From NCBI GenBank assembly GCA_017395425.1, contig JAFPUM010000014.1, positions 1 through 64,000 of the forward strand: a stretch of DNA of 64,000 nt. Direction: 5' to 3'. The position numbers and the translations under genes were made by a program. Every line of letters starts with the position of its first letter. Position 1 is the stretch's first letter. Below, piece after piece: positions 8,063 to 17,591 of this stretch. A model generated the notes under the pieces. The model was not told where the DNA came from and did not search any database. It worked only from the letters and a program-made list of their open reading frames with translations. The stretch comes from Clostridia bacterium (GTDB lineage Bacteria; Bacillota; Clostridia; Oscillospirales; Acutalibacteraceae).

Positions 8063-10588
8063 ATGAACTACAACTTTAAGGGATTTACGGAGAAATCGAA
8101 CATCGCGCTCAATTACGCGTTTGACTGTGCGCAGAATATGGGGCATACCTTTGTCGGCTCGGAACATCTCCTGCTGGGGCTGCTCATGACCGATTCATCA
8201 GTGGCACAGTCCATTCTCAATGAAAACGGCATTGACGCGGATGATGTGAGAAACAAGATCATCGAAATTCACGGTCAGGGGATGAAATGCACCGTCAACC
8301 CCAACGACCTCACCGCCCGCAGCAAGTACACGCTGCAAAAGGCAAAAAGCATCGCTTCCCGCATGGGCAGTTATGTGGGTACAGAGCATATTCTGTGCGC
8401 ACTCATCGACGACAGCGAAAGTTACGCCGTGCGCCTGATTCAGGAACTGGACGGCGATATTCCGGATATCATCGACGCACTGGAAGCATTCTGGGGCGGC
8501 GGAGAGAACGATGATGAGGAAGAAAACATGGGCGGACAGTCTCCCATGGGAGGACTGTTCGGTATGCTGGGCGGCATGGGCGGACAGAATCCCTTTGCCG
8601 CACAGGGCGGCGGCAAACATGGCAAGGGCGGCAAGAATCTCGACAAGTACGGCAGAGATCTGACCGCTGAAGCCAAGCAGGGCAAAATTGACCCGGTCAT
8701 CGGACGTCAGCAGGAGATTGACCGCGTGATTCAGATTCTTTCCCGCCGCACCAAGAACAACCCCTGTCTGATCGGTGAACCGGGCGTCGGCAAGACTGCC
8801 ATTGCGGAGGGACTGGCGCTCAAAATTGCCGAGGGAGAGGTGCCGGAGACGCTCAAAAACAAGCGCATTGTGGATCTCAGTCTGACCGGCATGATCGCCG
8901 GTTCCAAGTACCGCGGCGAGTTTGAGGAACGTATTCAATCCGTGATTGACGAAGTCGTGAAGGACGGCAATGTGATTCTCTTTATTGACGAAATCCACAC
9001 CCTGATCGGAGCCGGTGCCGCCGAAGGCGCGACTGACGCCGCCAACATTCTCAAACCGATGCTGGCGCGCGGCAGTTTTCAGGTCATCGGCGCGACCACC
9101 ATCACCGAATACCGCAAGTATATCGAGAAGGATTCCGCACTGGAACGCCGGTTCCAGCCGGTCATGGTGGGGGAACCCACCGAAGAGGAAGCGCAGCAGA
9201 TTCTGCTGGGACTGCGCGACCGCTACGAGGGACATCACAATGTCAGAATCAGCGACGAAGCGATTCAGGCGGCTGTTACGCTGTCGGCGCGTTACATTGC
9301 CGACCGTTATCTGCCGGATAAGGCAATTGACCTCATCGATGAGGCGGCTTCCCGTGTCAGACTGAAACGGCAGACCGCGCCGGTGGACGTGAAGGAACTC
9401 GAAGATAAAATCAAGCAGTTGGCAGCCGACAAACAGGAAGCCATCAACAGTCAGGATTATGAACGTGCCGCCAAGCTCCGTGATCAGGAGAAAGAACTGA
9501 GTGCCCGGCTGGAACAGCAGAAAGAGGCATGGAAAAAGAGCAATGCCGGACGGGAGGATACCGTCACGACCGAGGATATCGCGGAAATCGTGTCGCAGTG
9601 GACGGGAATCCCCGTGGTGCAGCTCACCACAGAAGAAAGCGAACGGATGCTGAAAATGGAGGACATCCTTCATGAACGCATTGTGGGTCAGCATGAAGCC
9701 GTGACCGCCGTGGCAAAAGCAATCCGCCGCGGACGCGTCGGACTGAAAGACCCCAAGCGCCCGATTGGTTCCTTCCTGTTCCTCGGACCCACCGGCGTGG
9801 GCAAGACCGAACTTTGCAAGGCGCTGGCGGAAGCGATGTTCGGCGACGAGAATGCCATGATTCGCCTCGATATGTCGGAATTCATGGAAAAGCACACGGT
9901 ATCCAAACTGATCGGCTCGCCTCCCGGCTATGTGGGTTACGATGAAGGCGGACAGCTTACCGAGAAGATTCGCCGTCACCCCTATTCGGTGGTACTCTTC
10001 GATGAGGTGGAAAAGGCGCACCCCGATGTCCTCAACATTCTCCTGCAAATCATGGGCGACGGGCGCGTGACCGATTCGCAGGGACGCACCGTGGATTTCA
10101 AGAATACAGTCATCATCATGACATCCAACCTCGGCGCGCGTGCGATTACGGGCGGCGGCGGTCACGCGCTGGGCTTCGGTCACAGCACCACTGAAAAAGC
10201 GCAGGAGGAATATGACAGCATCAAGGAATCCGTGATGGAGGAAGTCAAGAACGCCTTCCGTCCCGAATTCATCAACCGTCTCGATGATATCATTGTGTTC
10301 CGCAAGCTGAGCGAAGCCGACGTGGAGCAGATTGCCGAAAAGATGCTGGCGTCTCTCGCACAGCGAACCAAGGAGATGGAGATCGACGTGACGTTTGACA
10401 AGAGCGTTGCCAAGACCATCGCCAAGCACGGCTTTGACCCGGTGTACGGCGCCAGACCCATCCGCCGCGCCATTCAGTCCGAAATCGAGGACAAACTCTC
10501 CGAGAAGATTCTCGACGGCACCGTCAAGGCAGGCGAGAGCATTACCGTCAGTTTCAAGCATGACGAGATGAAGATTGACAAGAAGTGA
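8063..10588 (+). CDS. clpC: ClpC, AAA+ unfoldase of the ClpCP protease
   Basis: Hexameric ATPase that unfolds arginine-phosphorylated or adaptor-bound proteins for ClpP. The 841-residue protein has the N-terminal Clp_N repeat domain (about 1-145), a Gly/Met-rich linker (about 155-190), AAA domain 1 with Walker [10 protein letters not shown] and Walker [10 protein letters not shown], a middle domain carrying a UVR motif ([19 protein letters not shown]), AAA domain 2 with GPTGVGKTE, and a C-terminal D2-small domain. The start is ATG 8063 after GGGGGT; an in-frame TTG two codons upstream is too close to that site. It is the last gene of the operon, and a hairpin repeat downstream can act as terminator. 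Confidence 0.97.
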   Translation: MNYNFKGFTEKSNIALNYAFDCAQNMGHTFVGSEHLLLGLLMTDSSVAQSILNENGIDADDVRNKIIEIHGQGMKCTVNPNDLTARSKYTLQKAKSIASRMGSYVGTEHILCALIDDSESYAVRLIQELDGDIPDIIDALEAFWGGGENDDEEENMGGQSPMGGLFGMLGGMGGQNPFAAQGGGKHGKGGKNLDKYGRDLTAEAKQGKIDPVIGRQQEIDRVIQILSRRTKNNPCLIGEPGVGKTAIAEGLALKIAEGEVPETLKNKRIVDLSLTGMIAGSKYRGEFEERIQSVIDEVVKDGNVILFIDEIHTLIGAGAAEGATDAANILKPMLARGSFQVIGATTITEYRKYIEKDSALERRFQPVMVGEPTEEEAQQILLGLRDRYEGHHNVRISDEAIQAAVTLSARYIADRYLPDKAIDLIDEAASRVRLKRQTAPVDVKELEDKIKQLAADKQEAINSQDYERAAKLRDQEKELSARLEQQKEAWKKSNAGREDTVTTEDIAEIVSQWTGIPVVQLTTEESERMLKMEDILHERIVGQHEAVTAVAKAIRRGRVGLKDPKRPIGSFLFLGPTGVGKTELCKALAEAMFGDENAMIRLDMSEFMEKHTVSKLIGSPPGYVGYDEGGQLTEKIRRHPYSVVLFDEVEKAHPDVLNILLQIMGDGRVTDSQGRTVDFKNTVIIMTSNLGARAITGGGGHALGFGHSTTEKAQEEYDSIKESVMEEVKNAFRPEFINRLDDIIVFRKLSEADVEQIAEKMLASLAQRTKEMEIDVTFDKSVAKTIAKHGFDPVYGARPIRRAIQSEIEDKLSEKILDGTVKAGESITVSFKHDEMKIDKK

Positions 10589-10629
10589 TGATGCTTTACA
10601 TCGTCACCTTCCGAAAACACAAATTTTTT

Positions 10630-10693
10630 CCCCCTCCGCCCGGCTGTGCGGTCTTCCTTCGGGAAGATGTCGCCAGCCGGGCGGGGGTTTTTT
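10630..10693 (+). repeat. UUCG-loop hairpin repeat, copy 1; terminator of the clpC operon
   Basis: Outer stem CCGCCCGGCTG with CAGCCGGGCGG, inner hairpin TCTTCC-TTCG-GGAAGA, then six T. Closely related copies occur at 11361 and 12967. The C-TTCG-G tetraloop is exceptionally stable in RNA. Confidence 0.8.
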
Positions 10694-10787
10694 GAGAGGG
10701 GGAAAATAATACTTGAAAAAAATGATATCATAAGGTATGATAATAACGGCGGGTGCAAATCGACTGTTATGAAAGGAGTGACTGCGT

Positions 10788-11033
10788 GTGACCGCTTTAC
10801 AAAGGGATGCTATTGATTTGGTGCAGAGAATGCCGGAGGATAAGCTGTATTTTATTATCCAGATCATGCAGGGAATTGACGGTCTTTCCCAAACCGATAG
10901 AGAACGAAAGAAACGCAAACAGGCGGCGTTTGAAGAATTAGAGAGACTGCGCAGATGCGTTCCCGATTTGGACGAAGAACGGGAACTGGAGGAATGGAGA
11001 GAGGAGAAATACGGCAATGCGTATCATGCTTGA
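10788..11033 (+). CDS. Small antitoxin-like protein upstream of a broken PIN toxin
   Basis: This 81-residue, highly charged, probably helical protein (MTALQRDAIDLVQRMPEDKL..., then a Lys/Arg and Glu-rich helix) starts at GTG 10788, nine bases after AAGGAG. Its last codons overlap the ATG of a PIN-domain gene, the usual arrangement of type II antitoxin-toxin pairs in which the antitoxin comes first. I cannot name the family from sequence alone. No DNA-binding motif is obvious. Because the partner is disrupted, it may now be an orphan antitoxin. Confidence 0.6.
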   Translation: MTALQRDAIDLVQRMPEDKLYFIIQIMQGIDGLSQTDRERKKRKQAAFEELERLRRCVPDLDEERELEEWREEKYGNAYHA

Positions 11034-11357
11034 CACGAATGTGCTGGTAGATTATCTCATTTGCAGGGCACCGTTTGATAGGGCAGCGGAACAAATTGTA
11101 GATAGCTGTCGGAACGAAAAAAACTGTTATTGGCACTTTGTGAAATATTTACGGTGGAAGGTATTGACAGAGGCAAGCTGACAGCCGCACTGGAAAATGA
11201 TGCGTTTTCGGATTTTGAAGATTGTCTGCAAGCGGAATGTGCGATTGCATTCAGAGCGGATTATATTGTCACTCGCAATGAAAAAGATTATGTGGCAAGT
11301 GCGGTTCCCTGTATATCTCCCGATGTATTTTGTGTACGTTATCTGAAATACACATAG
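11017..11357 (+). pseudogene. Degenerate PIN-domain (VapC-like) toxin
   Basis: The frame from ATG 11017 begins like a PIN ribonuclease (MRIMLDTNVLVDYL, with the first catalytic Asp) but ends at 11181 after 54 residues. A second frame from about 11111 to 11357 encodes the C-terminal half, with DFEDCLQAECA (acidic residues 2 and 3) and IVTRNEKDY, the usual late PIN motif. PIN toxins have about 130-140 residues; joining the pieces leaves roughly 35-45 residues missing in the middle as well as a frame change. An internal deletion therefore inactivated the gene. The alternative, two independent small proteins, is unlikely. Confidence 0.75.
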
Positions 11358-11360
11358 CAA

Positions 11361-11430
11361 TCAACACAAAACCCCGCCCGTCTGTGCGGTCTTCCTTCGG
11401 GAAGATGTCGCCAGCCGGGCGGTTTTTTTG
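11361..11430 (+). repeat. UUCG-loop hairpin repeat, copy 2
   Basis: Same design as copy 1: CCGCCCGTCTG with CAGCCGGGCGG (one mismatch), inner TCTTCC-TTCG-GGAAGA, then seven T. It shares the leader ATCAACACAAAA with copy 3. It terminates the antitoxin and broken-toxin transcript. Confidence 0.8.
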
Positions 11431-11452
11431 TGGAGAAAGATAATAAATCCTA

Positions 11453-11481
11453 TTGCAAAACCAACCATCGCATGGTATAAT
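11453..11481 (+). promoter_or_regulatory. Promoter of the TIR-domain gene
   Basis: TTGCAA (11453-11458), a 17-bp spacer, then TATAAT (11476-11481). Confidence 0.75.
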
Positions 11482-11515
11482 GACAAAAGAGTACTTGTCA
11501 AACGAGGTGAAACCT

Positions 11516-12916
11516 GTGGCAACGAATTTTGGATTTATGCCGGTGCTGTCGGGCAAGCGGTATTTTATCAGCTATAAGAGCGAAGATTCCGAACGTGTAG
11601 GAGAAATTACCCGCAAGCTCAACGAAATGGGGGTGCCGATGTGGTATGACTACGGGATAGAAAAGGGAAAACGGTGGAGCGTTGAGATCAATCGGAACAT
11701 CGAAGAATGCGAGGCATTCATTCTCTTCGCGACAAAGACACTCTTTGCGGCGGAAGACACATGGGTTCGCAAGGAGTTTCGTCTAGCCGATATGAGCAAT
11801 AAAAAAAAATATGTCGTGTGGCTGGATGATGTCAATCCGTATCAGAATCCGCAAGATGTCCATAGCAAACTGAAAGACTGGTATCTGGACGTGGAGGAAT
11901 TGCAGGGCATCAAAATGGCAGGATGCTCCGTGGACCAGATTGCATGGAACATCGTCACGGAATTCCATCTGATACAAGGAAGAAAGCCTCAGCCGCCGTC
12001 ACCCTCGTACCAACCGACTGCGCCAAAAGCGGAAAAGCCTGCTTCCGTATCACAATCAACTAATCCGTATAAGCCTTCTGTGCCAAAATTGGAACTGAAG
12101 CCTGCTTCCGTATCTCAGCCGGTCAGTCAGCCACAACCCAATCCGGCGGTCAATTCCGTACCAAATAAAACACAGCCCGCTGCCGCAAAATCGGTAAAAC
12201 ATACGCCGCTGATTGTGACAGTTGCGATAGTGCTTGTGGCGGCAATCGTGTGCGGCATATGGGCGAGAAGCAATCCTGCAAAAAGTGTGAAACCGTTGTC
12301 GGAACTTGAAAGCGTATCGGTCGGAGATCATTTCACCTTCGGCAATTACCCGCAGGGGGCAAACGGCGAAGTACAGCCGATCGAATGGCGTGTGCTGGAC
12401 GTGCAGGGCGGCAAGGCACTTGTCATTTCGGAAAAGCTGCTTGATTGTGTACAGTACAATGAGTCATACACAAATGTTACATGGGAAACCTGCACATTAA
12501 GAAAGTGGATGAATGACGATTTTCTGAACAAAGCGTTTACTTCAAATGAGCAGGCAGAAATTGCTACCGTTACCAAATATACCCCGAATAATTCTTCATA
12601 CGGAACAAGCGGCGGAAATACCACGCAGGACAAAATCTTTGCGCTAAGCATAGACGAGGCAGGGAAATATTTCGGAAATAATGACGACAGAAGGGCTGCA
12701 CCGACTGAATATGCCATAAAAAACGGCGCATGGACAAGTGATATTTATTCACTTTCGACTGGCGAGAAAGCTGGCTGGTGGTGGCTCCGTTCGCCCGGCA
12801 ACAATTATAGTAGTGCCGCGAGCGTGAACCACAGTGGCGGCATCAATCGGCTCGGTCTCAGTGTCGGATTCAGTAAGGTTGCCGTCCGCCCGGCTTTCTG
12901 GCTGAATCTGTCATAA
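11516..12916 (+). CDS. TIR-domain membrane protein with C-terminal DUF6273-like domain
   Basis: The product has 466 residues from GTG 11516, which follows CGAGGTGA and lies downstream of the predicted +1. Domains: a TIR domain at about 10-145 (KRYFISYKSEDSERV, the WYDYGIEKGKRW loop, and the Glu in WSVEINRNIEECE at the NADase catalytic position), a Pro/Ser/Lys-rich linker at about 150-225, a membrane helix near 230-250 (TPLIVTVAIVLVAAIVCGIWA), and an outer domain at about 265-466. That domain opens with VSVGDHFTFGNYPQG, has WRVLD and RKWMNDDFL motifs, and ends GWWWLRSPG ... VRPAFWLNLS. The ending is typical of DUF6273 proteins and resembles C-type-lectin-fold variable proteins. TIR inside with a binding domain outside suggests signalling or defence; that is inference. 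Confidence 0.85.
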   Translation: MATNFGFMPVLSGKRYFISYKSEDSERVGEITRKLNEMGVPMWYDYGIEKGKRWSVEINRNIEECEAFILFATKTLFAAEDTWVRKEFRLADMSNKKKYVVWLDDVNPYQNPQDVHSKLKDWYLDVEELQGIKMAGCSVDQIAWNIVTEFHLIQGRKPQPPSPSYQPTAPKAEKPASVSQSTNPYKPSVPKLELKPASVSQPVSQPQPNPAVNSVPNKTQPAAAKSVKHTPLIVTVAIVLVAAIVCGIWARSNPAKSVKPLSELESVSVGDHFTFGNYPQGANGEVQPIEWRVLDVQGGKALVISEKLLDCVQYNESYTNVTWETCTLRKWMNDDFLNKAFTSNEQAEIATVTKYTPNNSSYGTSGGNTTQDKIFALSIDEAGKYFGNNDDRRAAPTEYAIKNGAWTSDIYSLSTGEKAGWWWLRSPGNNYSSAASVNHSGGINRLGLSVGFSKVAVRPAFWLNLS

Positions 12917-12966
12917 AAAATCTTCAAATCTAAAAATCTTCGCATCCATCATCTTTGAATCAAATC

Positions 12967-13046
12967 AGCAATCAACATAAAATCCCCGCCCGGCTGCGCG
13001 GTCTTCCTTCGGGAAGATATTGCCAGCCGGGCGGGGGTGGTTTTTG
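12967..13046 (+). repeat. UUCG-loop hairpin repeat, copy 3, between convergent genes
   Basis: CCGCCCGGCTG with CAGCCGGGCGG, inner TCTTCC-TTCG-GGAAGA, then TGGTTTTT and a run of ten G (13046-13055). It lies between the TIR gene (plus) and glnS (minus) and may terminate both. Confidence 0.8.
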
Positions 13047-13060
13047 GGGGGGGGGAAAAA

Positions 13061-14764
13061 TTATCCCTTGAAATTGTACGAATCCTTGAGTTCCACCGAG
13101 CGGTTGAAGACGAGATGTTCGGGGGAGGAATCGACGCTGTCCACGCAGAAATAGCCGAGGCGCAGGAACTGGAATCCGTCGCCCGGAGTAGCCAGTGCCA
13201 GACAAGGCTCCAGCTTGCAGCCGGTCTTGACGGTGAGGGTGTTGGGCTTGACGTGCTGCATGAAATCCACGTCGGCGGCGTCGGGGTTGGGAATGTCAAA
13301 CAAGCGGTCGAAGAGACGCACCTCCGCCTCCACGCAGTCGGCAGCGTTGACCCAGTGAATGGTGCCCTTGACCTTCAAGCCCTCGGGCGGATTGCCGCCG
13401 CGGGTGGACGGGTCGTATTCGGCGTAGACTTCCACAACCTTGCCGTTTTCGTCCTTCTTGCAGCCGGTGCATTTGACAATATAAGTGCCTTTCAGACGGA
13501 CATAATTGCCGGGGAAGAGACGGAAATATTTCTTGGGTGGCTCTTCCATAAAGTCGTCGGCTTCAATGTACAGCTCGCGGCTGAACGAAATATTGCGCTT
13601 GCCTGCCAGCTCGTTGAGCGGGTTGTTCTCGATTTCAAAAAACTCGGACTGTCCTTCGGGATAGTTGGTGATGACCAGCTTGATCGGGTCGAGAACCGCC
13701 ATCGCGCGGGTGGCGTTGTTGTTGAGGTCTTCACGCAGGCAGTATTCGAGAAAACTCCACTGTACGACATTGTCGTTCTTGGCGACACCGATGCGCTCAC
13801 AGAAGTTGCGGATGGAGGCAGGCGTGTAACCGCGGCGGCGAAGTGCCGCGAGAGTGGGCATTCTGGGATCATCCCAGCCGGACACAATGCCTTCCTCAAT
13901 GAGCCTTCTCAGTTTGCGCTTGCTCAGTACCGTATAGTCGATGCCCAGACGCGCAAATTCAATCTGACGCGGCTTGGCGGGAGCGGAGATGTTGTCGATG
14001 ACCCAATTGTAGAGCGGACGGTGATTTTCGTATTCCAGTGAGCAGAGCGAATGGGTGATGCCTTCCATCGCGTCGCCGATGGGGTGCGCGAAGTCGTACA
14101 TCGGATAGATGCACCACTTGTCGCCGGTCTGATGGTGGGTTTCGTGCTTGATGCGGTAAAGCACCGGGTCGCGCATATTCCAGTTGGGGGAAGCGAGGTC
14201 GATTTTGGCGCGGAGCGTCATGGCGCCGTCGGGGAACTCGCCGTTCTTCATGCGCTCAAAGAGGTCAAGACTTTCCTCCATCGGACGGTCACGGTAGGGA
14301 CTGGTAGCCGGTGTGGTAAGCGTGCCGCGGTTCTCCTTGACCTGTTCGGGAGAAAGTTCACAGACGTAAGCAAGCCCCTTCTTGATAAGTTCCACCGCAA
14401 AATCATAGGTCGCGTCAAAGTAATCGGAGGCAAAATAATATCTGTCCTCCCAGTCGTAGCCCATCCAGTGAATGTCGTTCTTGATGGCTTCGATGAATTC
14501 TTCCTTTTCCTTGGTAGGATTGGTGTCGTCCATGCGCAGGTTGCACATGCCGCCGAATTTCTCCGCCAGACCGAAGCTGATGCAGAGCGCCTTGACGTGT
14601 CCGATGTGGATACAGCCGTTGGGTTCCGGCGGGAAACGGGTGTGAACCGTCATGCCCTCAAACCGTCCGCCGGGCGCGATGTCCTCTTTGATGAAGTCGG
14701 CAATGAAATTGCTCGGCTCGGTTTTTTCTTCGGGTTTATCTTTGATTTCGATACTGTCAGCCAA
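13061..14764 (-). CDS. glnS: Glutamine-tRNA ligase
   Basis: Charges tRNA-Gln directly with glutamine. The 567-residue class I synthetase has the HIGH-type motif GCIHIGHVKAL (residues about 50-60) after TRFPPEPN, the GlnRS signature MDDTNP, and the KMSKS-like loop VLSKRKLRRL near 270, then the two C-terminal beta-barrel domains. The start is TTG (complement of 14762-14764), directly after GAGGAGGAG. It is the last gene of a minus-strand operon after gltX and a hydrolase. GlnRS is not universal in Firmicutes, where many use GatCAB; the gene is probably an old acquisition, as in other clostridia. Confidence 0.96.
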   Translation of the reverse strand: MADSIEIKDKPEEKTEPSNFIADFIKEDIAPGGRFEGMTVHTRFPPEPNGCIHIGHVKALCISFGLAEKFGGMCNLRMDDTNPTKEKEEFIEAIKNDIHWMGYDWEDRYYFASDYFDATYDFAVELIKKGLAYVCELSPEQVKENRGTLTTPATSPYRDRPMEESLDLFERMKNGEFPDGAMTLRAKIDLASPNWNMRDPVLYRIKHETHHQTGDKWCIYPMYDFAHPIGDAMEGITHSLCSLEYENHRPLYNWVIDNISAPAKPRQIEFARLGIDYTVLSKRKLRRLIEEGIVSGWDDPRMPTLAALRRRGYTPASIRNFCERIGVAKNDNVVQWSFLEYCLREDLNNNATRAMAVLDPIKLVITNYPEGQSEFFEIENNPLNELAGKRNISFSRELYIEADDFMEEPPKKYFRLFPGNYVRLKGTYIVKCTGCKKDENGKVVEVYAEYDPSTRGGNPPEGLKVKGTIHWVNAADCVEAEVRLFDRLFDIPNPDAADVDFMQHVKPNTLTVKTGCKLEPCLALATPGDGFQFLRLGYFCVDSVDSSPEHLVFNRSVELKDSYNFKG

Positions 14765-14816
14765 TGTGACTCCTCCTCAAAATAATAGTAAAACAAGCAG
14801 ATATAGCATGAAATAA

Positions 14817-15920
14817 TTATTTTCCCAAATCCTTTTTGAACTGCACCATGATGTCAATGAATTCCTTGGAATAGACGAAGTGGATGTCATGATCGGAAGT
14901 GGGCGTGCGGGTGACGTTGCAGTTCTGAATCAGGGAAGCGACTTTTTTGGCGTCGTCCTCATCGTTGGCGGCGTAGAGCACGCCGTCGTCGCCGTAATCG
15001 GTGTTGGCTTTGATGTAGGTGCAGGGACACTGGATATTCCGGAGAATTTCCTCCTGCGATTCCCCTTCCAGCCATGTGCCGTTGTAGAATGCCTCGGCAA
15101 ATGCCAGATCGTATTCATCGACATACAGCAGACCGTGCGTCCATGAATAGGGCATATACCAGATTTTCTTGCATTCCTCACCGGTCTTTTGGGAGTATTC
15201 CTTGGCGGTCGCGGCGGGGAACTGTTCCAGACCTTGGAATTTCTGCCACAGATAGCCGTTTTCATAGTAATACGGAATATAATACTTTTGCTCGTTCTGG
15301 GCGAGGAAGGAATGCGTGACCTCAAAGCCGTCCTTCCAGACGAAGGTATTCTGCATTTCTTCCGGTTCCACGCTGAAAAACGGCGGGTCTTCCAATACGA
15401 TGCCGAGTACGTCCTGCGGCGACGTGGCGGCGATGCTCGCCGTAAGAATGCCGCCGGAGGAATGCCCCGATACCACGCAGGGCTGACCGATCACGTTTTC
15501 AATGAAGAGAATGAGATCATCGGTCATTTTGCGGCAGGTGTAATCGGCGGGGTTGTGGCTGGAACTGCCGTGTCCGTGACAGTCCACGGCGTAGACGTGA
15601 TATTCCTTTGCCAGCGCGGGCAGCACTCTCGCGTAATCCTCCCATGCCATTTCCTGTCCGTGAATGAGCAGGAGAGGGGTTTTGTCCGCGTCGGGACTCT
15701 CAGCGTAATTGAGTACCGTGCCGCCGGTGAGGGAAACCTGCTTTTCAGTGTATCCCGCCGCCCAGACCTTTTTCATGTCCGACTGGTCGTAGTGGAGGTT
15801 GTTGTAGGCGAAGATGCCCACCGCCGTGCTGATGATGACAATCAGCGCCACGAACAGCACAAGAAGGACAAGCAGGATTTTTTTGACAATGTGCATCGGC
15901 TTTTTCTTGGTGTCAGACAT
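14817..15920 (-). CDS. Membrane-anchored alpha/beta hydrolase
   Basis: This 367-residue protein has an N-terminal membrane helix (residues about 12-34, KKILLVLLVLFVALIVIISTAVG) and an outer alpha/beta-hydrolase fold: oxyanion region LLIHGQEMAWEDY, nucleophile elbow GHSSGGILTA with its serine near residue 152, and a late SDHDIHF segment that probably supplies the catalytic histidine. Substrate unknown; peptidase, esterase or lipase are all possible. It lies 21 nt after gltX and 52 nt before glnS on the same strand, so it is probably transcribed with two tRNA synthetases. Confidence 0.85.
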   Translation of the reverse strand: MSDTKKKPMHIVKKILLVLLVLFVALIVIISTAVGIFAYNNLHYDQSDMKKVWAAGYTEKQVSLTGGTVLNYAESPDADKTPLLLIHGQEMAWEDYARVLPALAKEYHVYAVDCHGHGSSSHNPADYTCRKMTDDLILFIENVIGQPCVVSGHSSGGILTASIAATSPQDVLGIVLEDPPFFSVEPEEMQNTFVWKDGFEVTHSFLAQNEQKYYIPYYYENGYLWQKFQGLEQFPAATAKEYSQKTGEECKKIWYMPYSWTHGLLYVDEYDLAFAEAFYNGTWLEGESQEEILRNIQCPCTYIKANTDYGDDGVLYAANDEDDAKKVASLIQNCNVTRTPTSDHDIHFVYSKEFIDIMVQFKKDLGK

Positions 15921-15941
15921 GATGATCTCTCCTTACCGTGT

Positions 15942-17381
15942 TTATTTCAGTTTTTCCAGACCGATTTTGAGTCTTCTCAGCGACTCCTCCCGACCGAGGA
16001 TGCCCAGCACTTCGACAGCGCCGCCGGGCGTCACGGTTCTGCCCGACGCGGCGATTCTCACCGGCCACATGAGCAGACCGTTTTTGACCTCCATGCCTGC
16101 CGCCATACCGATGAGGCAGTCGTGAAGAGTTTCCTGTTTCCAGTCGGGCAGGGCTTCCAGCGCGGGAATGACCGCTTCAAGCATAGTTTTGGAGCTTTCA
16201 AGCGTGGACTTGGATTTTTTATTGATGAAAAGGTCAGACGCGTAATCATCGAGCGTGTCGATAAAATCAATCTGCGGACCGATCTCGCCCAACACCTCGG
16301 TGCGCTGGTGCAGGCACTTGGCAATCAGCGCGGTGTCCGCGGTTTCGGAATGCACGGTCTGACGGATGAACGGCAGGACGGCGGCATGAAAATCTTCTTC
16401 GCTCATGGCGCGGATATATTCGGCGTTGAGCCAGCGGAGCTTTTCGGGGTCGAAGATGGCGGGGGATTTGGAAATGCCGCCGATGTCAAAGACCTGCGTC
16501 ATTTCCGCAAGGGTAAATTTCTCCTGCTCGCCCTTGGGACTCCAGCCCAGCAGCGCGATGTAATTCAGCACCGCTTCCGAGAGATAGCCCTTCGCGACCA
16601 GATCCTGATAGCTCGCGTCGCCGTTGCGTTTGGAGAGTTTATTATGCGCGTCCTTCATGACCGGGGCGCAATGGACATACACGGGACGTTTCCAGCCGAA
16701 CGCGTCGTAGAGCAGGTTGTACTTGGGCGTGGAAGAGAGATACTCGTTTCCGCGCACGACGTGGGTAATGCCCATCAGATGATCGTCGATGACGTTGGCA
16801 AAATTGTAGGTGGGATAACCGTCCGATTTAAGCAGAATCTGGTCTTCCAGCTCGGCGTTGTCGATTTCCACCAGCCCGAACACCGCGTCCTCAAAGGAGG
16901 ATGTACCTTCGCGCGGCATTTTCTGACGGATGACATACGGCTCACCGGCGGCAATGCGTCGGTCGGCTTCTTCCAGCGGAATATCGCGGCAGTGTCCGTC
17001 GTACTTGGCAATGCCGCCTGCCTCGGCGTGAAGCGATTCCAGCCGCTCCTTGGTGCAGAAGCAGTAGTAGGCGTGACCCATTTCAACGAGCTTGCGGGCG
17101 TATTCCGCGTAAATCGCCTTGCGCTCGGACTGAATATAGGGACCGCAGCTGCCACCGACGTCGGGACCTTCGTCCCAGAGCAGACCGGTTTCCCGCAGGG
17201 TGTTGTAGATAATATCGACGGAATCCTCCTTGAGGCGTTCGCGGTCGGTGTCCTCAATGCGAAGGATAAAGTCGCCGCCGTCCTTTTTGGCGATGAGATA
17301 GGCGTAGAGCGCCGTGCGGAGATTGCCGACGTGCATATAGCCGGTGGGCGAAGGCGCAAAGCGCGTTCTGATAGTTGACAT
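15942..17381 (-). CDS. gltX: Glutamate-tRNA ligase
   Basis: Charges tRNA-Glu. The 479-residue protein has the HIGH-type motif [20 protein letters not shown] at residues 8-27, [12 protein letters not shown], and the KMSKS loop [14 protein letters not shown] near 240, with a C-terminal anticodon-binding helical domain. Length is normal. It is the first gene of the minus-strand operon, behind a promoter at 17451-17479. I see no T-box leader in the 70 nt between promoter and start. Confidence 0.96.
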   Translation of the reverse strand: MSTIRTRFAPSPTGYMHVGNLRTALYAYLIAKKDGGDFILRIEDTDRERLKEDSVDIIYNTLRETGLLWDEGPDVGGSCGPYIQSERKAIYAEYARKLVEMGHAYYCFCTKERLESLHAEAGGIAKYDGHCRDIPLEEADRRIAAGEPYVIRQKMPREGTSSFEDAVFGLVEIDNAELEDQILLKSDGYPTYNFANVIDDHLMGITHVVRGNEYLSSTPKYNLLYDAFGWKRPVYVHCAPVMKDAHNKLSKRNGDASYQDLVAKGYLSEAVLNYIALLGWSPKGEQEKFTLAEMTQVFDIGGISKSPAIFDPEKLRWLNAEYIRAMSEEDFHAAVLPFIRQTVHSETADTALIAKCLHQRTEVLGEIGPQIDFIDTLDDYASDLFINKKSKSTLESSKTMLEAVIPALEALPDWKQETLHDCLIGMAAGMEVKNGLLMWPVRIAASGRTVTPGGAVEVLGILGREESLRRLKIGLEKLK

Positions 17382-17450
17382 GGTTGTGTCGTTCCTTTCG
17401 GTTTTGGGGTAAGCTGAAACAGTATCCGCAGATAATAGGATAATAAATTA

Positions 17451-17479
17451 ATTTTACCCTTTTGTCATGCCGATGTCAA
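17451..17479 (-). promoter_or_regulatory. Promoter of the gltX operon
   Basis: On the reverse strand: TTGACA (17474-17479), a 17-bp spacer, then TAAAAT (17451-17456). Confidence 0.75.
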
Positions 17480-17562
17480 TAAAAAACGATAGTGTTTTTG
17501 ACAGAAAAAATCCGGGAAACCATAAAAAAAACGGATATATCGTAAATATTGATAGAAATCCC

Positions 17563-17591
17563 TTGTAATTTCTGTGAGAAAATGGTAAAAT
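17563..17591 (+). promoter_or_regulatory. Promoter of the GH3-like gene
   Basis: TTGTAA, a 17-bp spacer, then TAAAAT (17586-17591). A perfect 19-bp tandem duplication (17586-17604 and 17605-17623) copies the -10 hexamer downstream. Confidence 0.6.

Noticed and set aside
8198-10561. 787-codon minus-strand frame
   Set aside because: Antisense shadow of clpC with His/Gly-rich composition and no domain signature.
11453-11515. Upstream extension of the TIR protein by 21 residues
   Set aside because: The stretch contains the promoter (TTGCAA-17-TATAAT); the GTG at 11516 has the only good ribosome site.
15189-17378. 729-codon plus-strand frame
   Set aside because: Antisense shadow of gltX and the hydrolase; those carry clear family motifs and this frame shows none.
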